A DNA stretch of 64,000 nucleotides from Streptomyces sp. HUAS YS2 (GTDB lineage Bacteria; Actinomycetota; Actinomycetes; Streptomycetales; Streptomycetaceae), in contig NZ_CP137573.1 in assembly GCF_033343995.1 (NCBI RefSeq), positions 2,637,001-2,701,000 of the forward strand, read 5' to 3'. Numbering within the stretch: the stretch's first letter is position 1; each line of letters starts with the position of its first letter. Both the position numbers and the translations under genes were made by a program. A model generated the notes under the pieces. That model saw only the letters and a list, made by a program, of their open reading frames with translations, searched no databases and had not been told where the DNA came from. Of the stretch, positions 7,942 to 18,914 are shown one piece after another.

Positions 7942-8702
7942 GCCCCGGTGCGGCGGGGGCGGCGCAGCACGCCGTCCCCGTCGTACGCCACCTCGTGCAT
8001 GACCACCCGGCAGTCGTCGCCGAGCACGGCCACGGACACCAGGCAGTCCCCGGACACCGGGACGTCGTACAGCCGCACCGGCGGGTGCGGCTGTTCGCGT
8101 TCCGCCCAGCCGAGCAACGCGGCGGGCGCGTCCGGAGCGCTCACCGTGAGCAGGGCCGGGTCGACGCTCAGTCCGTCCCCGGTCGCCTTGAGCACCGCTT
8201 CCTTCCGCGTCCAGTACCGGGTGAAGCCGCGCGTCCGCTCGCCCTCCGGCAGCAGGTCGTACGCGGCCCGCTCCTCGGCCGAGAGCACCATGAGCGGGGC
8301 CTCGCCGGGCCGGGTGAGCTGCTCGACGTCCACGCCGACCGGTCCCGTGTACGTCAACGCCACCGCCACCCGGTCCCCCGAGTGCGACAGCGACAGATGG
8401 AGCGGGGAGTCCGGCAGCCGGGGCTTGCCGTGGCCGCCGGAGGTGCAGTGCCGGCACACGGCGGTGAAGGCCAGTTCCGCCGGGTCGCGGTCCAGCTCGG
8501 CACCGACCAGCTCGCGCAGCAGCGCGTGCGCGGTGAGGTAGAGGGCCCGCGGGTCGTCCCGCAGGAAGGCCTCGTACCGGGCCCGCTCCCCCGCGTCGAG
8601 CAGCTTCAGCAACGCCGGCGCGGCGGCGGAGCGCACGGAAACGGCCCGGGCGGTCCACACATGGCACTCACCGGGCCGTACGACGGCTAACGCTGCACTC
8701 AC
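7938..8702 (-). CDS. 4'-phosphopantetheinyl transferase (Sfp type) with a TTA codon
   Basis: The enzyme converts apo carrier proteins of polyketide, nonribosomal peptide or fatty-acid synthases to the holo form by adding phosphopantetheine from CoA. The Sfp/Gsp features are GKPRLP, FSLSHSG-like LHLSLSHSGDRVAVAL, the metal-binding GVDVEQL and FTRYWTRKEAVLKATGDGL. I start it at the GTG at 8702 (254 aa), preceded by GGGGGAGGG. An in-frame ATG at 8762 would add 20 residues read from a repeated palindromic element, which is unlikely. Codon 5 from this start is TTA (8688-8690), the rare bldA-dependent leucine codon. No synthase genes lie nearby, so the enzyme probably acts in trans. Confidence 0.9.
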   Translation of the reverse strand: MSAALAVVRPGECHVWTARAVSVRSAAAPALLKLLDAGERARYEAFLRDDPRALYLTAHALLRELVGAELDRDPAELAFTAVCRHCTSGGHGKPRLPDSPLHLSLSHSGDRVAVALTYTGPVGVDVEQLTRPGEAPLMVLSAEERAAYDLLPEGERTRGFTRYWTRKEAVLKATGDGLSVDPALLTVSAPDAPAALLGWAEREQPHPPVRLYDVPVSGDCLVSVAVLGDDCRVVMHEVAYDGDGVLRRPRRTGA

Positions 8703-8713
8703 GCGACGTTCAC

Positions 8714-8750
8714 CCTCCCCCAGACTTCGTGCAGGGGGAGAGACCCCCTT
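8714..8750. repeat. Palindromic intergenic repeat element, copy 1
   Basis: On the minus strand this reads AAGGGGGTC, CCCCCTGC, ACGAAG, then TGGGGGAGGG, able to fold into a G:C hairpin. A longer relative with the same blocks in the same order sits at 60666-60713. Here it lies between the DUF2550 gene and the phosphopantetheinyl transferase and supplies the G-rich Shine-Dalgarno region of the latter. Confidence 0.75.
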
Positions 8751-8751
8751 T

Positions 8752-9204
8752 TCAAGCGACATTGACTCGCTGTCCGGGCGGCGCGGCCTCCAGCCAGGCC
8801 AGGAATCCGGTCAGCGCGTCCTCGCTCATCGCCAGCTCCAGGCGGGTCCCCTGATGGAGACAGCCGAGCACGACGGCGTCGGACAGCAGCGCCAGCTCCT
8901 CCTCGCCCTCCGGCATCCGGCGGGCCAGCACCTCGATGGCCGAGCGCTCCAGGATCCGGCGCGGCCGGGGCGCGTACGAGAAGACACGGAACCAGGCGAT
9001 CCGGTCACCGCTGTAACGCGCGACGCCGTACACCCAGCCCTTGCCGGACAGGTCCGGCTCCTCGGGAACGTTCCAGCGCAGCGAACAGTCGAAGGTGCCG
9101 CCCGAGCGCTGGATCAGTCTCCGGCGCAAGCCGAAGACAAAGAGCCCGATCACCACCAGTGCGACGACCAGGCCGCCCACAAGCAGAGCGAGGAACATCT
9201 CCAC
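8752..9204 (-). CDS. DUF2550 family membrane protein
   Basis: This is a 150-residue protein with one N-terminal membrane helix (FLALLVGGLVVALVVIGLFVFGL) followed by RRRL and a soluble domain. That domain begins with GGTFDCSLRW and contains GKGWVYGVARYSGDRIAWFRVFS, the pattern of the DUF2550 family found next to the ATP synthase operon in many actinomycetes. The GTG start at 9204 has a GAGGAGGTC Shine-Dalgarno sequence; the ATG two codons later is possible. The function is unknown. It lies downstream of atpC but after a strong terminator (9257-9306), so it is probably transcribed separately. Confidence 0.88.
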   Translation of the reverse strand: MEMFLALLVGGLVVALVVIGLFVFGLRRRLIQRSGGTFDCSLRWNVPEEPDLSGKGWVYGVARYSGDRIAWFRVFSYAPRPRRILERSAIEVLARRMPEGEEELALLSDAVVLGCLHQGTRLELAMSEDALTGFLAWLEAAPPGQRVNVA

Positions 9205-9256
9205 CGACCTCCTCGCATCGTCCCGTAAGCGAATACAACAACCTGTATCTGCATCG

Positions 9257-9306
9257 CCTCAGCCGCGGTACGGCCCGGATCATTCCCAGGCGTACCGCGG
9301 CTGAGG
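9257..9306 (-). terminator. Intrinsic terminator of the atp operon
   Basis: A perfect 16-bp inverted repeat has arms at 9257-9272 (CCTCAGCCGCGGTACG) and 9291-9306 with an 18-base loop. It starts 22 bp after the atpC stop. No T-run follows, which is usual for Streptomyces terminators. Confidence 0.9.
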
Positions 9307-9328
9307 GCACAACTCTCGGTGCGGTCCG

Positions 9329-9703
9329 CTAGCGGACACTCACCGCGCGCAGCCGGACGTCGGCGCGACGCTCGGCGGCCGCGTCCTCGTCCGACTTGGC
9401 ACGCTCCAGCGCGCGCTCGGCGCGCTGGGCGTCGATCTCGTCCGCCAGCTCGGCGATCTCCGCGAGCAGAGACAGCTTGTCGTCGGCGAACGAGATGAAT
9501 CCGCCGTGCACGGCCGCGACGACGGTCGCGCCCTCGCTCGTACGGATGGTCACCGGGCCCGACTCCAGCACACCGAGCAGCGGCTGGTGGCCGGGCATGA
9601 CGCCGATGTCGCCGGAGGTGGTACGCGCGATGACCAGGGTGGCCTCGCCGGACCAGACACTCCGGTCCGCGGCGACCAGCTCGACGTGCAGCTCAGCAGC
9701 CAA
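9329..9703 (-). CDS. atpC: ATP synthase F1 epsilon subunit
   Basis: This 124-residue subunit sits on the central stalk and links proton flow through the c-ring to the alpha3beta3 head, while also restraining ATP hydrolysis. The N-terminal beta sandwich is recognisable (LHVELVAADRSVWSGEATLV, GDIGVMPGHQPLLGVLESGP). The C-terminal helical hairpin is rich in Ala, Glu and Arg. The TTG start at 9703 is supported by GAGGAGCC. It is the last gene of the operon, separated from atpD by 173 bp that contains a strong hairpin. Confidence 0.97.
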   Translation of the reverse strand: MAAELHVELVAADRSVWSGEATLVIARTTSGDIGVMPGHQPLLGVLESGPVTIRTSEGATVVAAVHGGFISFADDKLSLLAEIAELADEIDAQRAERALERAKSDEDAAAERRADVRLRAVSVR

Positions 9704-9832
9704 GGGTGGCTCCTCGGGTCACCACCCGGCTGTGGCGCCGGGTGTTGGGTCAAAGTCTAGTCGGGCGTCCCGCGCCGAGGCGCGGGAGCCCGCAACCCCG
9801 GGGGTGAACCCGGGGGTACCGCAGGTGGCGTT

Positions 9833-9863
9833 CCGAGGGGGCGGGGCGGACCCGCCCCCTCGG
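9833..9863 (-). promoter_or_regulatory. Strong GC hairpin between atpD and atpC
   Basis: A perfect 13-bp inverted repeat has arms at 9833-9845 (CCGAGGGGGCGGG) and 9851-9863 with a 5-base loop, located 13 bp past the atpD stop. Weaker repeats around 9766-9788 and 9794-9818 follow in the same gap. It looks like a terminator or RNA-processing signal inside the operon. Confidence 0.7.
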
Positions 9864-9876
9864 ACGAGCACGAGGC

Positions 9877-12236
<2,360 letters not shown>

Positions 12237-12256
12237 GAGTCAGGTCCCTTCCGTCG

Positions 12257-13852
12257 TCACTTCGAGACGTTGACGGCGGCAGCGTCCTCGCCGAGCAGCT
12301 TGCCGTCAGACGTCTCGAACTGCTTCTTGAACTCCGCGATGGCGTCGCCGACGGCCTGCAGCGTGTCGTCCGACATCTTGCCGCCCTCACGGATGGAGGT
12401 CATGAGACCCGAGTTGTTCTGGCGGAGGTACGCCAGCAGCTCGGCCTCGAAGCGACGGATGTCGACGACCGGGACGTCGTCCATCTTGCCGGTGGTGCCG
12501 GCCCAGATGGAGACGACCTGGTTCTCGGTCGGCATCGGCTGGTACTGAGCCTGCTTCAGCAGCTCGACCATGCGCTGACCGCGCTCCAGCTGCGCCTTCG
12601 AGGCCGCGTCCAGGTCGGAACCGAAGGCGGCGAAGGCCTCCAGCTCACGGAACTGGGCGAGGTCCACACGGAGGCGACCGGAGATCTGCTTCATCGCCTT
12701 GTGCTGGGCGGAGCCACCGACACGGGAGACGGAGATACCGACGTTCAGGGCCGGGCGCTGGCCGGCGTTGAACAGGTCGGACTCCAGGAAGCACTGGCCG
12801 TCGGTGATGGAGATGACGTTGGTCGGGATGAACGCCGAGACGTCGTTGGCCTTGGTCTCGACGATCGGCAGACCGGTCATCGAGCCGGCACCGAGGTCGT
12901 CCGACAGCTTCGCGCAACGCTCGAGGAGACGCGAGTGCAGGTAGAAGACGTCACCCGGGTAGGCCTCACGGCCCGGCGGGCGGCGCAGCAGCAGCGACAC
13001 GGCGCGGTAGGCGTCGGCCTGCTTCGACAGGTCGTCGAAGACGATCAGGACGTGCTTGCCCTGGTACATCCAGTGCTGACCGATGGCGGAACCGGTGTAC
13101 GGCGCCAGGTACTTGAAGCCGGCCGGGTCGGACGCCGGGGCGGCGACGATCGTCGTGTACTCGAGCGCACCGGCCTCCTCCAGGGCGCCGCGCACGGACG
13201 CGATGGTGGAGCCCTTCTGGCCGACGGCGACGTAGATGCAGCGGACCTGCTTCTCCGGGTCGCCCGAGCGCCAGTTGTCACGCTGGTTGATGATCGTGTC
13301 GATGCACAGCGCGGTCTTGCCGGTCTGACGGTCACCGATGATCAGCTGACGCTGACCACGGCCGACCGGGGTCATGGCGTCGACGGCCTTGTAGCCCGTC
13401 TCCATCGGCTCGTGGACCGACTTGCGCTGCATGACGCCGGGCGCCTGCAGCTCGAGGGCGCGGCGGCCCTCGGTCGCGATCTCGCCGAGACCGTCGATCG
13501 GGTTGCCGAGCGGGTCGACGACGCGACCCAGGTATCCCTCACCGACGCCGACGGAGAGGACCTCGCCGGTGCGCTGCACCGACTGCCCCTCCTCGATGCC
13601 GCTGAACTCGCCGAGGACGATCGCACCGATCTCGCGCTCCTCGAGGTTGAGGGCGAGACCGAGGGTGCCGTCCTCGAACTTCAGCAGCTCGTTCGCCATG
13701 GCCGAGGGAAGACCCTCGATCTTCGCGATACCGTCGCCGGCCAGGCTGACCGTGCCGACCTCCTCGCGCGAGGCCGCGTCCGGCTGGTACGACTGGACGA
13801 AGTTCTCCAGCGCGTCCCGGATCTCCTCCGGCCGGATCGTGAGCTCCGCCAT
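12257..13852 (-). CDS. atpA: ATP synthase F1 alpha subunit
   Basis: This is the 531-residue regulatory nucleotide-binding subunit of the F1 head. Walker A is [16 protein letters not shown], with [11 protein letters not shown] and the arginine-finger region [11 protein letters not shown] start at the ATG at 13852 ([11 protein letters not shown]), the conserved actinobacterial beginning. The open frame extends 28 codons upstream through a palindromic G/C element (13899-13916) and is not coding there. It lies between atpH and atpG in the usual order. Confidence 0.97.
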   Translation of the reverse strand: MAELTIRPEEIRDALENFVQSYQPDAASREEVGTVSLAGDGIAKIEGLPSAMANELLKFEDGTLGLALNLEEREIGAIVLGEFSGIEEGQSVQRTGEVLSVGVGEGYLGRVVDPLGNPIDGLGEIATEGRRALELQAPGVMQRKSVHEPMETGYKAVDAMTPVGRGQRQLIIGDRQTGKTALCIDTIINQRDNWRSGDPEKQVRCIYVAVGQKGSTIASVRGALEEAGALEYTTIVAAPASDPAGFKYLAPYTGSAIGQHWMYQGKHVLIVFDDLSKQADAYRAVSLLLRRPPGREAYPGDVFYLHSRLLERCAKLSDDLGAGSMTGLPIVETKANDVSAFIPTNVISITDGQCFLESDLFNAGQRPALNVGISVSRVGGSAQHKAMKQISGRLRVDLAQFRELEAFAAFGSDLDAASKAQLERGQRMVELLKQAQYQPMPTENQVVSIWAGTTGKMDDVPVVDIRRFEAELLAYLRQNNSGLMTSIREGGKMSDDTLQAVGDAIAEFKKQFETSDGKLLGEDAAAVNVSK

Positions 13853-13898
13853 CTGGGTTCCCTGCTCTCCTTGTTGGGCCCGAAGTTTTCTTGGGGGT

Positions 13899-13916
13899 CT
13901 GGGGGCCGACCCCCAG
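13899..13916. repeat. Short palindrome upstream of atpA (shared with 23016-23033)
   Basis: CTGGGGG, four bases (CCGA), then CCCCCAG. The same 18-bp palindrome with a different loop occurs at 23016-23033, there inside the first codons of prmC. Here it is in the atpH-atpA gap and could form a small RNA hairpin. Confidence 0.7.
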
Positions 13917-13986
13917 GAATCTTCTGCAATGTGCACGGCCCAACCGGGCCGCTGGTGATGCTTGTTGAGTTGGGTGGCTGCTGCCG

Positions 13987-14802
13987 TCAGCCGGCCAGTC
14001 GGCGGGTCGCCTCGGCGAGGCGGTCCGCGATCGTGCCGTCGATGACCTCGTCGCCCACCCGCACCGAGATCCCGCCGAGGACCGTCGGGTCCACGTCCAG
14101 GTTCAGGTGCATCTGGCGGCCGTACAGCTTGGCGAGTACGGCGCCGAGGCGCTGCTTCTGCTGGTCGGACAGCGGCACCGCGGAGGTGACGACCGCGACC
14201 ATGCGGTCCCGGCGCGCCGCGGCCAGGTGGGACAGGGAGTCGAGTCCCTGTTCCAGGCTACGTCCACGCGGCTGGGTCACGAGTCGGACGATCAGTCGCT
14301 CGGTGGTGACGTTCGCCTTGCCGCCGAGCAGGCTGCGCAGCAGCTCGCCCTTGGCGGAGGCGGTGGCCGCCTTGTCCGTCAGCGCCGAGCGGAGCTCGGG
14401 GCTGGAGGTGACGATCCGGCCGAACCGGAACAGCTCGTCCTCGACGTCGTCCAGCGCGCCGGCCTGCTGCGCCGCGGTGAGGTCGGCGATGTTCGCCAGC
14501 TCCTCCACGGCGTCGACCAGGTCGCGGGACTGGGACCAGCGGGAACGCACCATGCCGGACACCAGGTCGACGGTCGTGCCGCCCACCTGACCGTTGAGCA
14601 GTCGCTGCGCGAGCTCGGCCTTCGCCTCGCCGGCCTGGGCCGGGTCGGTGAGGACCCGACGCAGCGACACCTCACGGTGGAGCAGCGTGGTGACGGCGGC
14701 CAGCTCGTCGGCGAGCGTCGTCGCGTTCACGGACGTGTTGTCCGTCAGCGCGTCGAGGGCCTCGCGTGCGGCGGCCAGTGCCTCGCGGCTCGCTCCATTC
14801 AT
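13987..14802 (-). CDS. atpH: ATP synthase delta subunit
   Basis: The 271-residue protein is longer than the roughly 180-residue delta of E. coli, as is usual in Streptomyces. Two alpha-helical halves precede the conserved C-terminal segment [20 protein letters not shown] and [17 protein letters not shown]. That segment is the delta/OSCP signature binding the b-stalk to the alpha subunit. The ATG overlaps the end of atpF by four bases, so translation is coupled. It acts as part of the peripheral stator. Confidence 0.97.
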   Translation of the reverse strand: MNGASREALAAAREALDALTDNTSVNATTLADELAAVTTLLHREVSLRRVLTDPAQAGEAKAELAQRLLNGQVGGTTVDLVSGMVRSRWSQSRDLVDAVEELANIADLTAAQQAGALDDVEDELFRFGRIVTSSPELRSALTDKAATASAKGELLRSLLGGKANVTTERLIVRLVTQPRGRSLEQGLDSLSHLAAARRDRMVAVVTSAVPLSDQQKQRLGAVLAKLYGRQMHLNLDVDPTVLGGISVRVGDEVIDGTIADRLAEATRRLAG

Positions 14803-15344
14803 CGGACGGCCTCGACCTTCTCCTCGAGCTCGTCGAGGAAGCGGTCGATCGTGCGGCTCTGGCGGGCGGTGTCCTCGAGGGACTCGCCGACCAGCTTGCC
14901 GGCCAGGTCGGTGGCGAGCTTGCCCACGTCCTGACGCAGCGCCGCGGACGCCGCCTTGCGGTCGGCCTCGATCTGGGCGTGACCGGCCGCGATGATCTCC
15001 TCGCGCTGCCGCTGGCCTTCCGCCTTCATCTCCTGGATGAGAGCGGTGCCCTGCTCCGTCGCCTCCTGGCGAAGACGCGCAGCCTCGTGGCGGGCCTCGG
15101 CGAGCTGGGCCTTGTACTGCTCCAGCACGCTCTGGGCCTCGATCTGGGCCGACTCGGCCTTCTCGATGCCACCCTCGATGGCCTCGCGGCGCTCGTCCAG
15201 AACCTTGTTGATGTTCGGGAGGAGCTTCTTGGCGAGGAAGCCGAAGACGATGACGAAGGCGATCAGGCCGATGACGAGCTCGTCAAGATGCGGAATCAGA
15301 GGAGGCTGGGGCTCCTCCGCCTGCGCAAGAAGCAGGGCGTTCAC
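14799..15344 (-). CDS. atpF: ATP synthase Fo subunit b
   Basis: This 181-residue stator subunit has an N-terminal membrane helix (LVIGLIAFVIVFGFLAKKLLP) followed by a long charged, Ala/Glu/Arg-rich coiled coil (about residues 45-165) that reaches up to the delta subunit. The GTG at 15344 is the start, with an upstream GGAAGG. An ATG two codons earlier is out of frame. Its position between atpE and atpH is canonical. Confidence 0.97.
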   Translation of the reverse strand: MNALLLAQAEEPQPPLIPHLDELVIGLIAFVIVFGFLAKKLLPNINKVLDERREAIEGGIEKAESAQIEAQSVLEQYKAQLAEARHEAARLRQEATEQGTALIQEMKAEGQRQREEIIAAGHAQIEADRKAASAALRQDVGKLATDLAGKLVGESLEDTARQSRTIDRFLDELEEKVEAVR

Positions 15345-15386
15345 ATCAGTGCCTTCCGTAAAAAGGTTCGGGCTGTCGGTCCGGGC

Positions 15387-15746
<360 letters not shown>

Positions 15747-16556
15747 TCAGTGGTGCTCGGCGAGCGCGCCCTGGATGTAGCTGCAGGACAGGAGGACGAA
15801 GACGTACGCCTGGACAGCCTGGATGAAGAGCTCGAACGCGGTCATGATGATGACCATCGCGAAGGAGGCGCCGGCGTAGACGAAGCCGAGGCCGTTCATC
15901 AGGTAGTACGTGGCGAGCGAGAACATCACGATGAGCAGGTGACCGGCGAACATGTTCGCGAACAGTCGGACCGCGTGCGTGAAGGGCCGGATCAGCATGT
16001 TCGAGAGGAACTCGAGAACCACGATGAGCGGCAGGATCGGGCCGAGCGACTTGTCGTAGCCGGTGATGTTCTTCCAGCCGCCCACGAAGCCGTGCTTCCG
16101 GAAGGTGAGCGAGACCCAGAGGATGTACACGATCAGGGCGAGACCGGCCGGGAAGGCGATCAGCGAGGTGACCGGGAACTGGGCGAGCGGGATGATGGAC
16201 CAGAGGTTCATGATCCACACGAAGAAGAACAGCGACACCATGAAGGGGACGTACTTCTCGCCGTCCTTCTTGCCGATGATGTCGTAGACGATGCCGCGGC
16301 GCACGAAGTCGTAACCGGCCTCGCCGACCATCTGCATCTTGCCCGGGATCAGCTTGGGCTTGTTGAAAGCGGCCCAGAAGAACCCGACGACCACGATGGA
16401 GCCGAGGACGGCGAGCAGCATCGGCTTGGTGATCTCGATGCCGGCCACCGTGCCGATGGGCTCGTACATGAACGTGTGCAGGCCCGGCGCCGGGAAGCCA
16501 CATCCAGAGAAGATGTGGCAATCCGGGTCGAAGGCAAGCGTCTGGTCAGCACTCAC
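15747..16556 (-). CDS. atpB: ATP synthase Fo subunit a
   Basis: This is the 269-residue membrane stator that holds the proton half-channels. The essential Arg lies in RPFTHAVRLFANMFAGHLL, and the C-terminal helices include AFELFIQAVQAYVFVLL. Five or six membrane helices are visible. The GTG at 16556 is preferred because AAGGAG lies about 9 bp upstream. Twelve in-frame codons further upstream lack such support. The short external N-terminal stretch contains two cysteines (CHIFSGCG). Confidence 0.96.
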   Translation of the reverse strand: MSADQTLAFDPDCHIFSGCGFPAPGLHTFMYEPIGTVAGIEITKPMLLAVLGSIVVVGFFWAAFNKPKLIPGKMQMVGEAGYDFVRRGIVYDIIGKKDGEKYVPFMVSLFFFVWIMNLWSIIPLAQFPVTSLIAFPAGLALIVYILWVSLTFRKHGFVGGWKNITGYDKSLGPILPLIVVLEFLSNMLIRPFTHAVRLFANMFAGHLLIVMFSLATYYLMNGLGFVYAGASFAMVIIMTAFELFIQAVQAYVFVLLSCSYIQGALAEHH

Positions 16557-16781
16557 CGCGGGCTCCTTCAGCGTGGCGCATAGGTACGGCAACCTCGTTG
16601 TGTCGGCGCGGCACGCAGCCGCGGGTCGGCACTGGACTGGTCTTACGGATAAGGGGGCGGCGGTTCGGCTTCGAGCCTCGCGCTGGGACAGGCGTCAGCT
16701 CGGATGCCCGCGCCCGCAGTGCCGCAGTTGGCACCGGACGATAGCAGGAAGCCGAACACGGCTTTATCCCGGCCCTACTCC

Positions 16782-17195
16782 TCACGACGACGACCCCGAG
16801 TTCTTGGGGTCGACGTAAAGGATCTTGGCCTTCATGTAGGCACGGGCCTGCGCGGCGATCCAGATGATGGTCACGCCGAGCAGGGTGAAGGCGAAAGCCT
16901 TGAAGTCGAACCACGTGGTGTTCTTGAGCAGCGCCATCACCACGAAGAGCAGCAGCAGCTGGGCCGTGTAGAGCAGCAGCCCCATGGCCTGGAACAGGTG
17001 CGGCAGCGACTTGGCCGTCTTCTGGAGCACCACCATCCCGATTCCCATGAAGAGGATGACGAGCGCGGTGCCCAGGACGGCGCCGATCGCACCCTCTCCG
17101 CCGGCGACCACTCCGCTGATGACCGTGGCGATGGCGCCGGCGGCCGCTGCGGGAATGGCGGCGGACAGAAGGATGCGTGCGTCGTTGGACGGCAT
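16782..17195 (-). CDS. atpI: ATP synthase subunit I-like membrane protein
   Basis: The 137-residue protein has four hydrophobic helices and a short charged C-terminus, at the head of the atp operon. This is the position of atpI, whose product assists c-ring assembly in some bacteria. The start is the ATG at 17195 with GGAG upstream. The frame stays open for 32 codons before it, but that part is low-complexity. A 225-bp gap separates it from atpB, so an additional internal promoter is possible, though I could not identify one convincingly. Confidence 0.88.
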   Translation of the reverse strand: MPSNDARILLSAAIPAAAAGAIATVISGVVAGGEGAIGAVLGTALVILFMGIGMVVLQKTAKSLPHLFQAMGLLLYTAQLLLLFVVMALLKNTTWFDFKAFAFTLLGVTIIWIAAQARAYMKAKILYVDPKNSGSSS

Positions 17196-17456
17196 GGCGG
17201 TGTCTCCGCTTGCTGGTGGGGGCGATGGTGTCGTCAGGGACGAGCGTAAGCCCGGTCCGAGGTGGGTCTCGGGGCCAACGAACCGTCGCACTACGGTCCT
17301 TCGGCACTGTCGCCGGGTCTCGTGAACGGTATCACAAACTATTTGATGAGGTCTTTACCCGCACGTGTGCCGACTGTCACACATGAGAGTGACCGCGCGC
17401 GTGTGTGCGCGACAGCGGGGCCCTTTGTCTGGTATTGACCCCGCCTGCGGTTTTCG

Positions 17457-18797
17457 TCAACTCGGCGTTCCGGCCTTACGCCGATCCGTGAAGCGCGAAC
17501 GGTGGCCGATGGCGGTAGCGCCGTTGACCCCGGCCGGCACCGGAACGCGCTCCTCCGCCGGAGTCTCGGCTTCCACCGGGTGGACCTCGGCGGCACCGGC
17601 GACGGCCGGAACGGCCTCCTCCGTACGGCCGCGGCGGCGGTAGCGCGGCGGCACGAACGACTCCGCCCACCGCGGGGCGCGCGGCGTGAACCGCGGCAGC
17701 AGGAGCAGCACCAGACCGATCGCGCTGAGCGCGACGATGACCATCACGATCCACCCCGACGCCGAGTGCACCGAGTACGCGAGCGTCCCGAAGGCGATCA
17801 GCCCGGACCAGAAGTACATGATCAGGACGGCCCGGCTGTGCGAGTGCCCGATCTCCAGGAGCCGGTGGTGCAGGTGGCCGCGGTCCGCCGCGAACGGCGA
17901 CTGGCCGTTCCAGGTCCGGCGGACGATCGCCAGGATCAGGTCCGCCATCGGGATCGCGATGATGGTCAGCGGCAGCACCAGCGGGATGAAGACGGGCAGC
18001 GCCGCGTGGGTGGCCTGCCGGGTCGAACCCTCGAAGATCTTCAGCGCGTCCGGGTCGACCTGACCGGTGATGGAGATCGCGGAGGCGGCGAGGATCAGGC
18101 CGATCAGCATCGAGCCGGAGTCGCCCATGAAGATCCGCGCCGGGTGCATGTTGTGCGGCAGGAAGCCAAGGCACATGCCCATGAGGATCGCGGCGAACAG
18201 CGTCGCGGGGGCGGCGGCCTCGATCGTGTAGCCGTACCAGATCCGGTACGCGTACAGGAAGAACGCGGCGGCGGCGATGCAGACCATGCCGGCGGCGAGG
18301 CCGTCCAGGCCGTCCACGAAGTTCACCGCGTTGATGGTGAGCACCACCAGGGCGACGGTCAGCAGGGTGCCCTGCCACTGCGTGAGGGCGACCGTGCCGA
18401 CGCCGGGGATGGGCAGCCACAGGATCGTCAGACCCTGCATGACCATCACGCCGGCGGAGATCATCTGCGCGCCCAGCTTGATCAGCGCGTCCAGTTCGAA
18501 CTTGTCGTCCAGGACGCCGATCAGCCAGATCAGGGCGGCGCCGGAGAGCAGCGCGCGGGGCTCGTTGGAGAGCTCGAAGACACTGCTGAGGTTCGCCAGG
18601 TGGCTCGCGACCAGCAGGCCCGCGCACAGGCCGAAGAACATGGCGATGCCACCGAGCCGCGGTGTCGGTTCTCGGTGTACGTCGCGTGCGCGGATCTCCG
18701 GCATCGCCCCGGTCGCGATGGCGAACTTCCGCACCGGACCGGTCAGCAGATAGGTCACCGCGGCCGTGACACAGAGCGTCAGCAGGTAATCACGCAC
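17457..18797 (-). CDS. Undecaprenyl-phosphate GlcNAc-1-phosphate transferase-like protein (WecA/TagO family)
   Basis: This polytopic membrane enzyme has about eleven helices and 446 residues from the GTG at 18797. It would move a sugar-1-phosphate from a UDP sugar to undecaprenyl phosphate, the first step of a cell-wall glycopolymer. Motifs are PRLGGIAMFFG, the metal-binding VNFVDGLDGLAAG, RIFMGDSGSM and the HLHHRLLEIGHS motif that separates WecA/TagO from MraY. The cytosolic C-terminal tail of about 85 residues is Pro/Ala/Glu-rich. Alternative starts at 18809 (GTG) and 18836 exist. The gene lies upstream of atpI with a 261-bp gap that likely contains the atp promoter. Confidence 0.88.
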   Translation of the reverse strand: MRDYLLTLCVTAAVTYLLTGPVRKFAIATGAMPEIRARDVHREPTPRLGGIAMFFGLCAGLLVASHLANLSSVFELSNEPRALLSGAALIWLIGVLDDKFELDALIKLGAQMISAGVMVMQGLTILWLPIPGVGTVALTQWQGTLLTVALVVLTINAVNFVDGLDGLAAGMVCIAAAAFFLYAYRIWYGYTIEAAAPATLFAAILMGMCLGFLPHNMHPARIFMGDSGSMLIGLILAASAISITGQVDPDALKIFEGSTRQATHAALPVFIPLVLPLTIIAIPMADLILAIVRRTWNGQSPFAADRGHLHHRLLEIGHSHSRAVLIMYFWSGLIAFGTLAYSVHSASGWIVMVIVALSAIGLVLLLLPRFTPRAPRWAESFVPPRYRRRGRTEEAVPAVAGAAEVHPVEAETPAEERVPVPAGVNGATAIGHRSRFTDRRKAGTPS

Positions 18798-18914
18798 GGG
18801 CTGCCCCACAGGAATCGCTGGCCATCTCAGCCCCACACCCTAGCCGTGCCACCCATGTGGTTGAGGACATACGGTCCGCGCGAACGGTTCCCGGGGGGTG
18901 CCGAAGACGGCCGA

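Noticed and set aside
6022-8667. Long minus-strand open frame opposite the chitinase
   Set aside because: It is Arg/Gly/Ala-rich antisense of the chitinase and an alternative frame of the transferase, with no domain or ribosome-binding site.
8703-8762. Twenty-residue N-terminal extension of the phosphopantetheinyl transferase
   Set aside because: It would be translated from a dispersed palindromic element and overlaps the previous gene; the GTG at 8702 has a better Shine-Dalgarno sequence.
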